Below are positions 25,541 to 37,737 of a DNA stretch of 64,000 nt, in pieces. Position numbers and translations under genes: made by a program. Below the pieces are notes generated by a model. It was not told the DNA's origin. It worked only from the letters and a program-made list of their open reading frames with translations, and did no database searches. Numbering within the stretch: the first letter of the stretch is position 1; the number at the start of each line of letters is the position of its first letter. Source of the DNA: Cynocephalus volans (taxonomy: Eukaryota > Chordata > Mammalia > Dermoptera > Cynocephalidae); assembly GCF_027409185.1 (NCBI RefSeq), contig NC_084474.1, positions 95,194,861 through 95,258,860 of the forward strand, written 5' to 3'.

Positions 25541-28500
25541 CTAGTTAATGGTCCTGAATGTAAAGAGGGGCAAGGCGGAGGGCGTCAATATGAAACGGTA
25601 GACCATCTTCACATCCTCTTTGATTATTATGTCCACCAAGAAGGTTTTCAGCACCTGGGACAGAAGCAGAGTTTGCATCTGGCTTCCTCAGGAGGCCCAG
25701 GGACAGGACACAGCCTCCTCCCACGTTCCCAGATGCAAGAACCATGCAGCAAGGGCAGAGGCAGCCTGTGGATCAAACCAGGCCCAACCCTGACCAGACC
25801 CACGCCACGGCTCAGGCCCCCATGGCACCCTACCCAGTCCCTCCCAGGCTGCTCACATGGTGCAGCAGGAGCAGCATCTCCACCTCTGCCAGGCGCCGCC
25901 CCAGGCACTGCCGCAGGCCAAAGCCAAAAGCCAGGTGGTGGAAGCTCCTGCTGGGGACCCTGCTGTCTATCCAGCGCTGGGGGTTATAGTGCTCAGGCCT
26001 CGGGAACAGGGCAGGGTTGCGACCCAGTGCGTAGAGAAACACCTGGACCAATGTCTGCAGACAGGTGTGGACGGAGGGGTCATCTGCCCAGTCAGCCAAA
26101 GTGGGGGGACAGGGCTGGCTGGACGGGCTATGGGGACTCACTCACCCCTGCCGGGATGTGGTAGTTCTGCAGCACCAAGTCTGAGCTCACGAGTCGCTCC
26201 AGAAAAATACCCACAGGGTAGAGCCTGGCAGTGGAGACCAGCAGGGAGGGTCCTCAGCTGACAGGATTCCTCATGTCCCCTCCACAGAATTCCTTCCCAG
26301 GATTTCCCACCCCATCAGAGGTTCAGGGCAATGGTGGGAGCTCAGATCATGAGGAAGAGCTCGCTTGCTCCTGCTGGGCTCAGCCAAACCTCCCCCCACC
26401 CTGAGCAGTCCCAGGACCAGGAAGACATGCCTGAGGATGGGCCCCAGGACATTGAAGTGGGATCCCAGGGGAAGAGAAGCTCTGTCCTTTAGCAGAGGAG
26501 GAGGAGGTGCAGAGGAAATGCAATCCCAGCAAGGCTGCTTCTTAGCCCCCTTTTCTGTCTGCGAGCCCCCAGAGAGCAGAGGGGCCAGGGCAGCTGGGGA
26601 GGGGTCAGCCAGCCCCTACCTCAAGGTCTCCTTGATGGCCGCCCGCAACAGGGGCAGCTCCGTGGTTGCCCTCTGGGGATTTTCCAAGATCCTGGACTCA
26701 GCTGCCAGGCTCTCCTCCCGCAGTGCCTGCTGCACGTCAGGGTTCCGAGCCAGCTCAAACAGGGTCATCAGCAAGGTGGTAGCCGTCTGCAGGAGCCAAG
26801 GGTGCAAGGCTCAGACCTGGGCACAGGCCATGCACCTCAGCCCCCAGGGGGATGTGTGTGTCCACAGCAGCACAGAACCCTGGGACCCCAGAACTCAAGG
26901 TCCTAGCGTCCACCTCGACTCCTTTCCCTGAGTCCTGAGAGAAAGGCGACCCCGATCCCATCCAAGGCCCTTGTCTCCTCCAGCCTCTTCCAGGTGGGAT
27001 TCTCACACCCTCCTCTAGGCACCAGGAGGGGATGACCTTCAGCATCACTCAGGGAGTTTCTGGAGCCCCACGTCCATCTGCTCCAAAGTGGGTATCTGCC
27101 CTGATCATGCACAGGCTCCTCAGCCCAGGCTGCCCTACCCTGAATGGGCCATCCCACAAACAAATGAGCTCCTCCTCCTGGGGCAATTCCGGAGGCATCT
27201 GCCAGCCCCAGCTTGAGACCTGCCAGCCTCGCCGCCCCATGTCATGGCCTGTGTAATGTCTGCATTGCTCTGCCACCTGCAGCTGAACATCTCGCTCCTC
27301 CAGCCTCTTCAGACCAGCCCTGAGCTGAGGATGGCAGGAGCCTGGGAGGCACAGAGTGAGTGTGGGGCACGTGGTGACATTTGGTGTTGAAGCCACTGCC
27401 TGGGAGTCAGGGCGGGCTTCACACTGGATGGGAGGGCTGGGTGCTGACCGTGTCCACGCTCCCTGCTGTGAGTTCAATAGTGTTGGCCTTGATGGCATCT
27501 AGCGACAAGTCTGCGTGCAACAGCAGCTCTGCCACGATGCCGCTGTAGTGCTCAGGGCTATCGACCTTCAGCTCCTGATAGATTTTCTGGATGCAATTGC
27601 TGGCTGTTGGAGGAAGGGGAGACAGTCCCCAGGCCTTAGTGCTGTAAAGCGCCTCTTCTCTGTCCTCCTCCTACGCACCCAGCCTCCAGCATCCCCAAGT
27701 CTCCATGCTTCTATCCCAAGATCTGGGGATCAGCCCAGCCCAGCCCCAGCTTCCTGCCAAGTTTGTCAGTCAGGACCATGAGGAAGCCATAGCCCTTGCA
27801 TGTGGCCTCAATTCTCCCCTGTGCTGTGGACAAGGAGAAACTGAGTGACCATTGTGTCGTCCCTGCCACAGAGCACCACGGGGTTGTTGGCCCTCACCAT
27901 ACTGGAAGATGTAGTCCCAGGCCTCAAAGTGCTCCTTCCACGCCTTGCTGCAAGTCCAGCGGGACAGGCTCCTGGGCATGAACGTGAGCTGGACAGTGGA
28001 TCTGAGCATAGCCTTCAGGGCGTGGATGAAGTTCAGGCTGGCAGAGCTCGGGTTATGGCCAAAGAGGTCCAACCGCTCTCCAAAAAGAGCTAAGTTGCCG
28101 GCTGCAGGGAAATGGCACAGCTGAGCCACAGGCAGTCCCGGGCCTCACGGCTGCCTCCCGCCAGCCCTCCCTGCCCCATTCCAGGCCTACTCCAGAGACA
28201 CTGAGGCCGGGACCTTCCCACATGACCCCACACCTTCTACGGTGTAGTAGAAGATACTGGGCTGGATGTCCAGGGTCAGGCTTCTCCGGGCATTCTGCAG
28301 CACCTTCTTCTTCAGGGCCGTTGAGAAGTCCCTTGCCACCACATCCAGCATGGGGATGTACTTCTGGACGGCCTGTGGTGACAGCACATCTGGGTTCATC
28401 CGCAGTCGGTCGGAGCGCCATTCTGGCCCATTCCTATAGAGCACAGCTTGAGAGGCAGCCCGAGCAAGCAGCTGGCCCCAAACCTGTACCCCACCTTCCT

Positions 28501-30785
28501 CGTCCACAAGGGGAATCTTCCCTGGAGGGGTGGTCTCTTCTGCAAGGGACGAGGTTGACCCTCCTGTGAAGCTTTGCCCACTTCACCCACACCTGCCCCA
28601 GATGGGGAGGCCCTGGCTGGCCTCTCATCTCCCTGCCCTTCCTTTTCTGATCTTCTGCCCCATGTCAGCAACACCTGCCTGTCTCTGTGACGTGTCCCCA
28701 TCTTCTGTAGGGTAGGGACCAACCGCATCTCTCAAAATATCCTCAAAATACCGCCGAGAGCACATGGAGCTCCCTGGATGTGCTCCACTGAGTGAAGGGC
28801 AGGGATTGACACCCTCAGCCACTTTATGCAAAAATCCCTTCTTTATCTATGGCTAGCGTCCAGCAAATATTGTTCGTGATCACAGGCACATGTACTTTCA
28901 CCGAATGTGCCCATTCGGGACGTCCAAACGCAGGTTGCACAAATACAGACAAAACAGTCTGGCTGGTTAGCTCAGCTGGTTAGAGGGCAGCCTTATAATA
29001 CCAAGGTCACAGGTTCAGATCCCCATACTGGCCAGCACCAAAAACACAAGAACAAACAAAAAAACAAACAAAACAGCCATGCAAATATATAAAATTGGAC
29101 ACAAAGACGCATGCAAACACATGTGCACGCATACTCACACGCACATGCATGCACACAAGTATACCCCTTCCTTCAGATGTACCGGTCCAACCTTCCCCCA
29201 GACCTGCCCTCTGGGTTGGGTCTTCCTTCCAGGTCTCCTCAGTTCAGAGGCTCCCATCAGACATGCCCATTTCTCTAAACCCCACTGTTCCGAAGAGAAT
29301 TCGCTTCCTGATGGGAGGTTGGGCAGCCGTGAACACTCTGACCTTCCTCCTTTCGCCTACCTCCCACCCTAATTTCCACCTTTTTGCAGTTGATGGACTC
29401 CAGGCCCCATCTTCTGCCTGCCTTCCTGACCAGGTGTGCCACGCTTTCCACGGGGGACGAAACATGCCCCAGGGCAACCACTCCACTTTGGCTTCCGTTC
29501 TGACAGCAAAAGAGTCTGCGACCACCTTGATCTCCATGGCACTTGTCCCCAGGACTGTATCCCCCAAAGCGAAGGACTGCCTTGGCTCCAGGAGCCAAGG
29601 GCTCCATGGGGGTGGGGTGCAGCCCTGGAGACGTCAGGTGCTGGCGCACGCTGACTCGGACCTCGGGCCAGTGACTCCCCTTCTCAGGGCCTCAGTTTCC
29701 TCCCCTGCAGGAAGGAGAGCCACCACCCTGCAGAGGGAGCACCTGCCAGGCCTGCGCGGGCCAGCTGCCCCCTCACTGCAAGAGCTCATTGTTCATCTGT
29801 CGTCTGAGAAGGTGCCCCCTGCATTTCTCTACCCCGGTCCTGCTGCCCCCGGCCTCGGGACACACATGGCACCCATGGCAAGGCACTCATCGGGTGCTGG
29901 TGGTCCCCTGTCTTCACCCCAATAGGCCCCAGGGCAGCTGTGCTTTGGGGTCTCCTCTGTCTCCCCACCCTCCTTCCTCCTCATGCGGACTCGCCCCTCA
30001 CAGCAAGAACACGCCACATGTGTGCCCGTGATGGTGTCTGTAGGCCAGCCATGGTTCCGGAACATTCCGGCGAGGGTGCAGGCCTTCCGCCTGCTGCAGC
30101 CTCTCCACGTCCTCCGGCAGCATCACGGCCACCCTTCGTGTTCCTCCCATGTCATCTCTGTGGATAAAGCACAGAGCCCTGCTGGGTGTAGTCCTGTCCT
30201 TTCCTGAGCCCCACTCTGCAAAACCAACCCCTCTGTCTCCTATTTGAGCTCTCCCCTCTCCTGGACTGTGGCTTTACTGCAGGACGTTCCTCCTGCTGTC
30301 CCCTGAAACCTCTCCAACTTTAGTGCCTCTGAGCTCTGTCCTCTGAGCAGTGAGCCACGAAGAGCCTTTGTCTCCACCAGCAGAGGCGCAGACCAGCAAC
30401 CACCATGCTCCCTCCCTGCCTTCCTAGGGTGCAGAGCACAAGCACCCACCGGGAACGGGCAGCACTGTGTGCCTGGCAAGGGCTGGGCAGCCCGCAGGGC
30501 CTGAAAATTCTGGGCGTTCTCAGCCAGGGGCCAGGGAGGGCTTTACCTGAAAATGGGCCCCAGCTCCTGGAAGGTCTGATGCGTCTCCAGGTGAAAGTTC
30601 TCATGGCCCCGCTCCTTCCAGATCTGCAGCAGCCTCAGATACTTGTTGCCAGGATGCTGGGGAATGGCTTCGAAGGGCAGCACTGCCTTGGGCGCCAGAG
30701 CGGCTCTGCTGCCCAGTGTCCGTGCCCTGTGCAGGCACAGCCAGGGCCCTGCCGTCCTCACATCCACCTTTGCCCTGAAGGCCAT
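25541..30785 (-). CDS. CYP11B2: CYP11B copy 2, complete: aldosterone synthase-like (steroid 11-beta/18-hydroxylase)
   Basis: Exons (minus strand): 30785-30547, 30157-30002, 28433-28234, 28101-27898, 27603-27449, 26786-26620, 26224-26146, 26054-25857, 25654-25541. All introns are GT-AG and phases join without a break: 1,512 bases, 503 residues plus TAG, the family length. Residues 1 to about 24 form a mitochondrial presequence. The I helix has Glu310 and Thr318, the K helix has the ExxR pair Glu371/Arg374, and the haem loop [12 protein letters not shown] has Cys450. Known role: inner mitochondrial membrane enzyme, fed electrons by adrenodoxin, that 11-hydroxylates deoxycorticosterone and deoxycortisol and, as CYP11B2, goes on to aldosterone. 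Gly288 and Ala320 are the human CYP11B2 residues (Ser and Val in human CYP11B1), and Leu301 also agrees. Oddities: Thr321-Thr322 replaces the usual Phe-Pro, and the exon 5 donor is GTCAGC. Family certain; B2 versus B1 about 0.65. Confidence 0.96.
28958..29067 (+). mobile_element. tRNA-derived SINE in intron 2 of CYP11B copy 2
   Basis: Orthologous in position to the SINE at 602, with the same nine-base ACAAAACAG duplications at 28949-28957 and 29068-29076. Box A and box B are retained. It is antisense to the gene. Confidence 0.85.
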
Positions 30786-30924
30786 CCCGATCCTCCCTCC
30801 ACCCCCCACTCAGCACAAATCCTTTTATCCTGTTGGGGGACCTGCACTGGCAGACTGATCACGTCATGGGAGAAAGTGTCCCTGGAGCTGCCAGAGAAAC
30901 CTGGGGCAGGGGTCAGGGCTGGAG
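30786..30924 (-). promoter_or_regulatory. CYP11B copy 2 core promoter (TATA, CRE/Ad1, Ad5-like)
   Basis: On the minus strand GATAAAA is at 30829-30823, TGACGTGA at 30866-30859, and CTCCAGCCCTGACCCC at 30924-30909. The Ad1 element binds CREB/ATF factors downstream of angiotensin II, potassium and ACTH signalling. The Ad5-like site matches NR4A/NBRE-type binding in human CYP11B2. Transcription should start roughly 25-30 bases below the TATA box, leaving a leader of about ten bases. All three motifs are identical to those of copy 1. Confidence 0.82.
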
Positions 30925-31630
30925 TCCCTCAGCCGGAGTTGGAAGAAGGAGATGGTCAGGTGCCTGGTGCCCGTCTCTGCAGGAGCTGCTGAGAGGAGGG
31001 TGCTGAGAGCAGCTGCCAGGTCAGGATTGGGGGCTGAATTGGGTGGAGGGTGCGGGGCAGAGGCCTGTTCCTCCTCCCCTGGGTGAGAGGAGCAAGATGG
31101 ATGGGCCTTATCTTATCAAGAGATGAGAGGGGGCCTTGGATTCTATTAATAGAGCTCTTTTTTTTAATAGAAGTTTTAGTTCACTGCAAAATTTGGCAAA
31201 AAGTACAGAGAATACCCACATATCCCTTGCACCCACACATGCACAAACTCTGCCACTCTCAACATCCTGCCCACAGGGTTAATTTGTTGCAAATGATTAA
31301 CCTCCATTGACATGTTATTACCACTCAAACTCCTTAGTTTATGTAGAATTTCTTCTTGGCTGTGTCCATTCTGTGGGTTTTGACTAATGTAGAATGGCAT
31401 GTATCCATCATTACAGTATCAAACAGAATAGACTCACTGCCTTAGTAATCGTCTGCACTCTGCCTGGTCATCCCTTCCTTCCTTCAGCCCCTGGCAACCA
31501 CTGACTTTTTACTGTCTCCGTAGTTTTACCTTTTCCAGAATGTCAGAGAGTAAGTAGCCTTTTCAGAACGGCTCCTTTCACTTAGTAATGCACATTTAAG
31601 TTTCCTGTATGTATTTTCGTGGTTGATCAC

Positions 31631-32203
31631 TTTTTTTTTTTTTTACAGTACAGCAGTCTTGATCTCTTATTTTTTTATACCCATTATGCCATGAATTCTT
31701 AGGGACTAGCTTCCAGCAGCTCAGGCTTCTGGCTATTGGTTCTCACAAAGTGTGCTTCTCTGAGCAGAGCAGGCTGGCGCTTCAGTGGAACCCAGGTTCC
31801 TTTCTCTTCGGCTTCCTTCTTCTTCTGATCGTTTTCCTTCATGTGTTTCAGGAGGCTGTCTCAGCTCTTAGAGTGCTTAATATGCTCAACACGCACATGA
31901 ATGCTCCTGGCAGGAATCTTGCCCTGAACTTGTCTACATCAGTGCCAGCAGCGTGCCAGCAGCCTGCCAGGTGACACTGTACACTCTTCCAGTTCTATCA
32001 TGGTAACATTTTTGGTGCATTCCTTTTTGAACAGTTCCCATTCCCTCGAAGTCTACACCTTTCTTGCAGATTCGCATGTGTGTGGCCAAAGGTACAACTC
32101 CATGTTTCCTAGAAGACCTAGAGAACAGGTGCCTCTCCTCTTTCCCTTTGTGTTCATCATTTTGGCAAATTACTGGAAGATGGCGGTTCCAGCCAAAAGG
32201 CAC
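31631..32203 (-). pseudogene. RPL21P: RPL21 processed pseudogene
   Basis: Intronless copy of the mRNA for 60S ribosomal protein L21. On the minus strand, 5' UTR text with the CCGCCATCTTCC context precedes ATG at 32160-32158, and the frame reads MNTKGKERHL-like then [13 protein letters not shown]. Coding homology continues past frame breaks to a TAA at 31686-31684 after EFMA-like text. A poly(A) tail (T run 31631-31644) ends it. The remnant is 477 bases against 483 in the human gene. A premature stop follows TLLALM near 31937 and there is at least one frameshift, close to a short GCCAGCAG duplication. It lies inside L1-5 and was presumably mobilised by L1. Not functional. Confidence 0.9.
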
Positions 32204-32283
32204 TCATTTCTTTTTAGCACTAAATAATATTCCATTTTCTGGACGTACCACATTTTATTATTCATTCATGTGCTGAAGGACAT

Positions 32284-32721
32284 TGCTGTGGGTCAAATGT
32301 GTCCCTCAAAAGTTCATGTGTCGGAAACCTGATCCCCATTTTAACAATGGTAAGAAGGTGGGGGATCCAATCATGGTATTCAGGAGAAGGGGCCTTTGAG
32401 AGGTGCTTGGGTCATGAGGACTGTAATGGATTAATCCATTCATGGAGTAATGGGTTGATAGTAATGAGGAATCATGGATGTGGACTGGTGGCTTTTTAAG
32501 AACACATGGGAAAGCTCTTGCTCATGCCATTTTCTTACCATGTGATACCTTGCTTGCCACAAGATCCTACAGAGAGTTCCTGCCCAGAAGAAGGCCTTCC
32601 TCAGGTGCACCCCCTGAACCATGGACTTCCCAGCCTCCAGAACTGTAAGAAATAAATTCCATTTCTTTACAAATTACCCCTTCAGGTATTCTGTTATAAG
32701 CAATAGAATCAGACTAATACA
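32284..32721 (+). mobile_element. MaLR-type solo LTR (MST/MLT1-like), 438 bp
   Basis: Begins TGCTGTGG and ends ACTAATACA, with five-base duplications GACAT at 32279-32283 and 32722-32726. The text CCCAGCCTCCAGAACTGTAAG followed by AATAAAT near the 3' end is typical of MaLR LTRs. It interrupts L1-5. Five-base duplications agree with ERVL/MaLR. Confidence 0.85.
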
Positions 32722-35700
32722 GACATCTTGGTTTCTTTCAAGTTTTGAAACTTATGAATAAAGCTGCTATAAACATCTGTGTGCAGGCTTTTGTTTGGAT
32801 ATTAGTTTTCAACTCATTTGCATAAATACCGAGAGGTAAAATTGCTGGATTGTGTGGTAAGTATCTATTTTGTCTCTCAAAGCGACCTGTACCCTTTTAC
32901 ATTCCTACCAGCAATGACAGCTCCTCTTGTTCCACATCTACACCAACACTTGGTGGTGTTGGTATTTTGAATTTTTGTCCTTCTAATGTATATATGTAAA
33001 AGTCTCTAATGATATATGATGATGTTGAACATCATTTCATAGATTATTTGCCATCTGTATATCATTTTTGGTGAGGTGTCTGTTCAGACCTTTTGCCCAT
33101 TTTTTAACTTGGTGTTCATTTTCTTATTGTTGAGTTTTTAAAGTTCTTTGGATATTTTGACTACCAGTCCTTTATCAGATATGCCTTTTCCAAATATTTT
33201 CTCCCAGTCTGTGACTTGTCTTCTCATTTTCTTGATGGTGTCTCTTGCAGAGCAGAAGTTTTTAATTTTCATGAAGTCCAGTTTTGTTTTGTTTTTTGTG
33301 TGTGATTTGTGTCTTTGGCATTGTATTTAAAAAGTCATTATCATACCCATGGTCATCTAGATTTACTACTATGTTATCTTCTGGGAGTTCATAGTTCTGT
33401 GTATCATATTTAAGTCTATGATCCAGTTCCAGTTAATTTTTTTGAAGGGTGTAAAGTCTGTGTCTTGATTGAATTTTTTTTTTTTTTTTGGCATGGGGAT
33501 GTCTAGTTGTTCCAGCACATTTGTTGAAAAGACTGTCTTTTCTTCATTATATTACCTCTGCTTCCTTGTCAAAGATCAGTTGGCTGTACTTGTGTGATGC
33601 TGAGAGCTCTCTATTCTGTTCTATTGATCTATTAGTCTATTCTTTCACCACTGCCACACTGTCCTGATTACTTTATATTAAGTCTTGAAGTTGAGTAATG
33701 TCAGTTTTCTGACTTTGTTCTTACCTTTTCATATTGTGTTTGCTATTCTGGGTCTTTTGCCTCTCCTTATAAATTTTAGAATCAGTTTGTTGATATCCCA
33801 AAAATAAATTCCTAAGATTTTAATTGTTATTCCTTTTAATCTATAGATCAAGTTAGGAAAAAAAATGACATGTTGACAATATTGACTATTCCCATTCATG
33901 AACATGGAATATCTCTCAATTTATTTTGTTCTTCTTTAATTCATTTCATCAGAGTTTTGTAGTTTTCCTAACATAGATCCTGTGCATGCAGTCATGCACC
34001 ACAAAACGATGCTTTAGTTAATGATGGACTACCTATATGATGGTGGCCTCATAAGATTATAATACTGGGTCACCAAGATGGCAGAATAGATGATCGCAGC
34101 ATCACTCCCATCACAGTAGATCAGCCACAACTATTAAAACATAAAAACTGTCATCTTGTAATCACTGGAACTTGGCATGGAAAGCTGACCCCAATCAGAC
34201 CCAGCCACAGCCATCCCCCAGGCCAGCATGGCACATGGCATGGAATAGCTACCTAGAGACAGCAAAGCCACAACAGCACGTTTTGCATGAAACTGCTTGG
34301 AGTCTGCAGGGGGGAAGGGTGCCATGACTGCTGGAAAAACACACACACACATACACACATTAGAGTGCACCATCCCATTTCCCAGGTCAGCAAAGCCAGT
34401 ACCCACATAGGAGAGAGGGGCTGGGGAGGAAGGCCAACGGGAGGAAGGATTCACCCGAGGTCAATGAGTCTTCATAGGGGACTTGTGTGGGGCCACCCCA
34501 CAGGAAATGTTTGCAGTGCTGGTGGGGAGGGGCTGATCCATGAAGGCTGCATCAGGAAGCAGCATAGACAGCTGTTCTACCTTCCAGTAGGCACAGGTGT
34601 TACACAGTGGAAACCAGTCAGTGCAATAGAACTGCAAGGGGTGCAGTTTGTGGGAAAGACTGTCCTGGGCCAGAATTTCCACACAGCCCAGTTGCATCTG
34701 TGATGACCCCACATGAGCTGGAAGTAACTAAAAGGCCAACAATTAAAATCCAGTCCATAAAAAAAAAAATTCCCCAGTCTGAGAAGCAACAGTAAGGGAG
34801 CAATTTAGCTCTAGCACAGAGTCCAAGTCCTAGTCTCTGCAGGAAGTTTCCCCCAATCTTGGAATTAACCACAGGACTGCAAATTAGTTCCAGGGCAGTG
34901 CTTAAGGGGTGGTGGCCGCTATTAATCCATTGCAGAATGGAAAAAAGAAAAAGATAAACACAGACCAGAGACAAAGTTCTGATATTAAGCAGTAAAGGTC
35001 TAACATCACCAAAGAGCACCTATAAAACCTGGAAGAGGTATCCATCTCCTCAAATACACAGGCATCAATGTAAAGACACCAAAATTGAGAAAGAACAGAG
35101 AAATATGACACCACCAAATGAAACCAACAAAGGGCCAGCAATGGACTCAGAAGAACAGTGGATTTATGAAACATCTGACGGAGAATTTAGGATAATCCTC
35201 CTAAAGATGTTCAGGAAGTCACAAGAAAATACAGAGAGAAAATTAAATGATAGTTAGAAAACAAGTAGCAGAACAAAAAACTTGAAAAAGAAATATAATC
35301 CATTTTTAAAAATCAAATAGAAATTCTAGAAATAAAGAATGTATTATCTGAACGGAAAAGTTTGATAGGAAGCTCCAACAGAAGAACTGATCAGAAGAAG
35401 GCACAGTGAGCTCAAAGCTGGAACATATGAAATTATCAATAAGAGGAGCAAAAAGAAAAAATAAGAAAAAATAAAACAGAATTGAAGCAATTATGGGACT
35501 CCTTCAAGCAAAATATTTGCATAATTGGTGTACCTGAAGTAGATAAAAAAAAAAAGAAGAAGAGATTTAGAAAGCATATTTAAGGAAATAATGGTTAAAA
35601 ATTTCTCAAGTATGGAGAAGGATGACAGCACCCATGTACAGGAAACTTAGGTCACCAAACAAATTTAATCCAAAGAGAAACACACCCAAAGCACATCATA

Positions 35701-37299
35701 ACCAAATTATCAAAAACCAAAGACAAAGGATACTGAAAGCAGCAAGAGAAAAGAAACACATGACGTTCAACAAAGTCCCAATAAGGCTTTCAGTGGATTT
35801 TTCAGTAGAAACCCTATAGACCAGGAGAGAATGGAATGATATATTCACAGTGCTGAAGGAAAAAGACTACCAACCAAGAATTCTGCAGCCAGCAAAAATA
35901 ACCTCCAAATATGAAGGAGAAATTTCCCAGACAAATGAAAGCTAAGGGAATTCATCAACAGTCAAACTTCCTTAGAAGAAATTCTAAAGGGAGCTCTTCA
36001 AGCTGAAAGAAGATGACACTAAAATGTAACAAGAAAACTTTTGAGGGTAAAAAATTCATTGGTAAATTAAATACACAGACATTCTCAGAATACTCCAATG
36101 TTGTAAGAGTGGTGAATAAACCTCTCATATCCTTCCTATGAAGATTAAAGGGTAAACTCAATAAGATAATAACAAATTCAATAACCAGAGAAAGTCAATA
36201 TAAAAATATGTAGACTGCAACAACAAAACATCAAAAGGTGGTGGGGGGTTTATGATGCCAAAGCATAGAGTTGGCTCTGTTTTTTTCTTTTTTCCTTTAG
36301 TGATCAAAGCCAAATTGTTGTTAATTTAAAATAATCTGTTATAACTACAACATGTTTCTTGTAAGCCTCATGGTAAACATAACACAAAAATTTATCAGAC
36401 ATAGTAAAAATAAATAGCAAGGAATCAAAATATACTACTAGAGAAAACCACTTAATTACAAAGGAAGACAGTAAGACCAGAAAAAAGAGGAAAAGGATCT
36501 ACAAAACAATGAGAAAAAAGAAACAAAATGGCAGTAACAAGTTCCTATATGTTGATAATAACTCTAAATGTAAATAGATTAAATTCCCAAATTAAAAGAC
36601 ACAGAGTGGCTGAATGGGTTATAAAACAAGAACAAACAATATGCTACCTGCAAGAAACTCACTTCACCTATAAGGAGACAAATTGACTGAACTTGAAGGG
36701 ATGGAAAAAATTTTTCATGAAATGAAAACCAAAAAAGAACAGGAGTATCTATACTTGTATCAGATAAAATAGACCTCAAGCCAAGAAAAGTAGAAAACGA
36801 TGAGGAAGGTCATTATATAATGATAAAGGGATCAGTTCAACAAGAGGATATAACAATCCTAAATATATACATACCCAAGTTCAGAGCACCCAGATATATA
36901 AAGCAAATACTACCAGACCAACTGAGAGAGACAGACTTTAACACAATAATAGTTGACAACTTTAATACCTCTCTTTCAGCAGAGGACAGGTCATCCAGAT
37001 AGAAAATTAACCAAGAAACATCAGACTTAATCTCCACTCTAGACCAATGAAACCTAACAAACATTTATAGAAAGCTTCATCCAACAGCTGCAGAATATAC
37101 AGCACATGGAACATTCTCTAGGATAGACAATATGTTAGGCCACAACATAAGTTTCAGCAAATTTTTAAAAGCTGAAATCATACTAACTCTCTTGTCTAAC
37201 CACAGCAGAATAAAACCAGAAATCAAAAACAAAAGGGACATTTGAAACTTTACAAATACATGAAAATTAAACAGCATGCTCCTAAATAATAAATGGGTT

Positions 37300-37737
37300 T
37301 ATATTAGTCCATTTTTGTTGCTTATAACAAAATACCTATAACTGGGTGATTTATTAAAAGAAAAAAAAAAACATCATTTATTGCTTACTCTTTCTGAGGC
37401 TGGGAAGTTCAAAGTCCATCTAGTGGTGGCAATAGTGACCCAGAGGTCTCACATTGCAAGATGGTGGAAGCAGAGAGGGCGAGAGAGAGAGCAAGACAGA
37501 CTCTCCTCTTCTTTTAAAGCCCTCAGAACCACGCCCCCGACCACCATTTTTAATCCATTCACTACTGCACGGTCCTACAACCCAATCACCTCTTCAAGGC
37601 TCCACATTTCAATTACCGTAATTGGATTTCCTAGCCTCTTAACAGTCACAGTGGGGCTAAGTTTCTAATACATAAAATTTGAGGGACACAATTCAAGCTT
37701 CAATGAGTTTTGGGGGGGCATGATTCAATCCACTACA
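37300..37737 (-). mobile_element. MaLR-type solo LTR, antisense, 438 bp, in L1-6 ORF2
   Basis: Plus-strand ends are TATTAGTCCATTTTTGTTGC-like and CCACTACA, as in a reversed MST/THE1-type LTR. Five-base duplications GGGTT are at 37295-37299 and 37738-37742. The first base pair of the TG terminus has mutated (TA). L1-6 coding text resumes directly after it. Confidence 0.82.

Larger units (their letters stand above)
28357..31120. repeat. Segmental duplication, copy 2
   Basis: Counterpart of 1-2765, collinear and about 97% identical, spanning part of exon 3 to about 335 bp upstream of the start codon. The left limit is only where the window's first copy begins. The right limit, after TTATCTTATCAAG, is a real loss of similarity. 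Confidence 0.95.

Noticed and set aside
30405..30992. A 195-codon plus-strand frame over CYP11B exon 1 and promoter
   Set aside because: It is the antisense shadow of exon 1. The corresponding frame in copy 1 (1992-2504) differs in length and ending.
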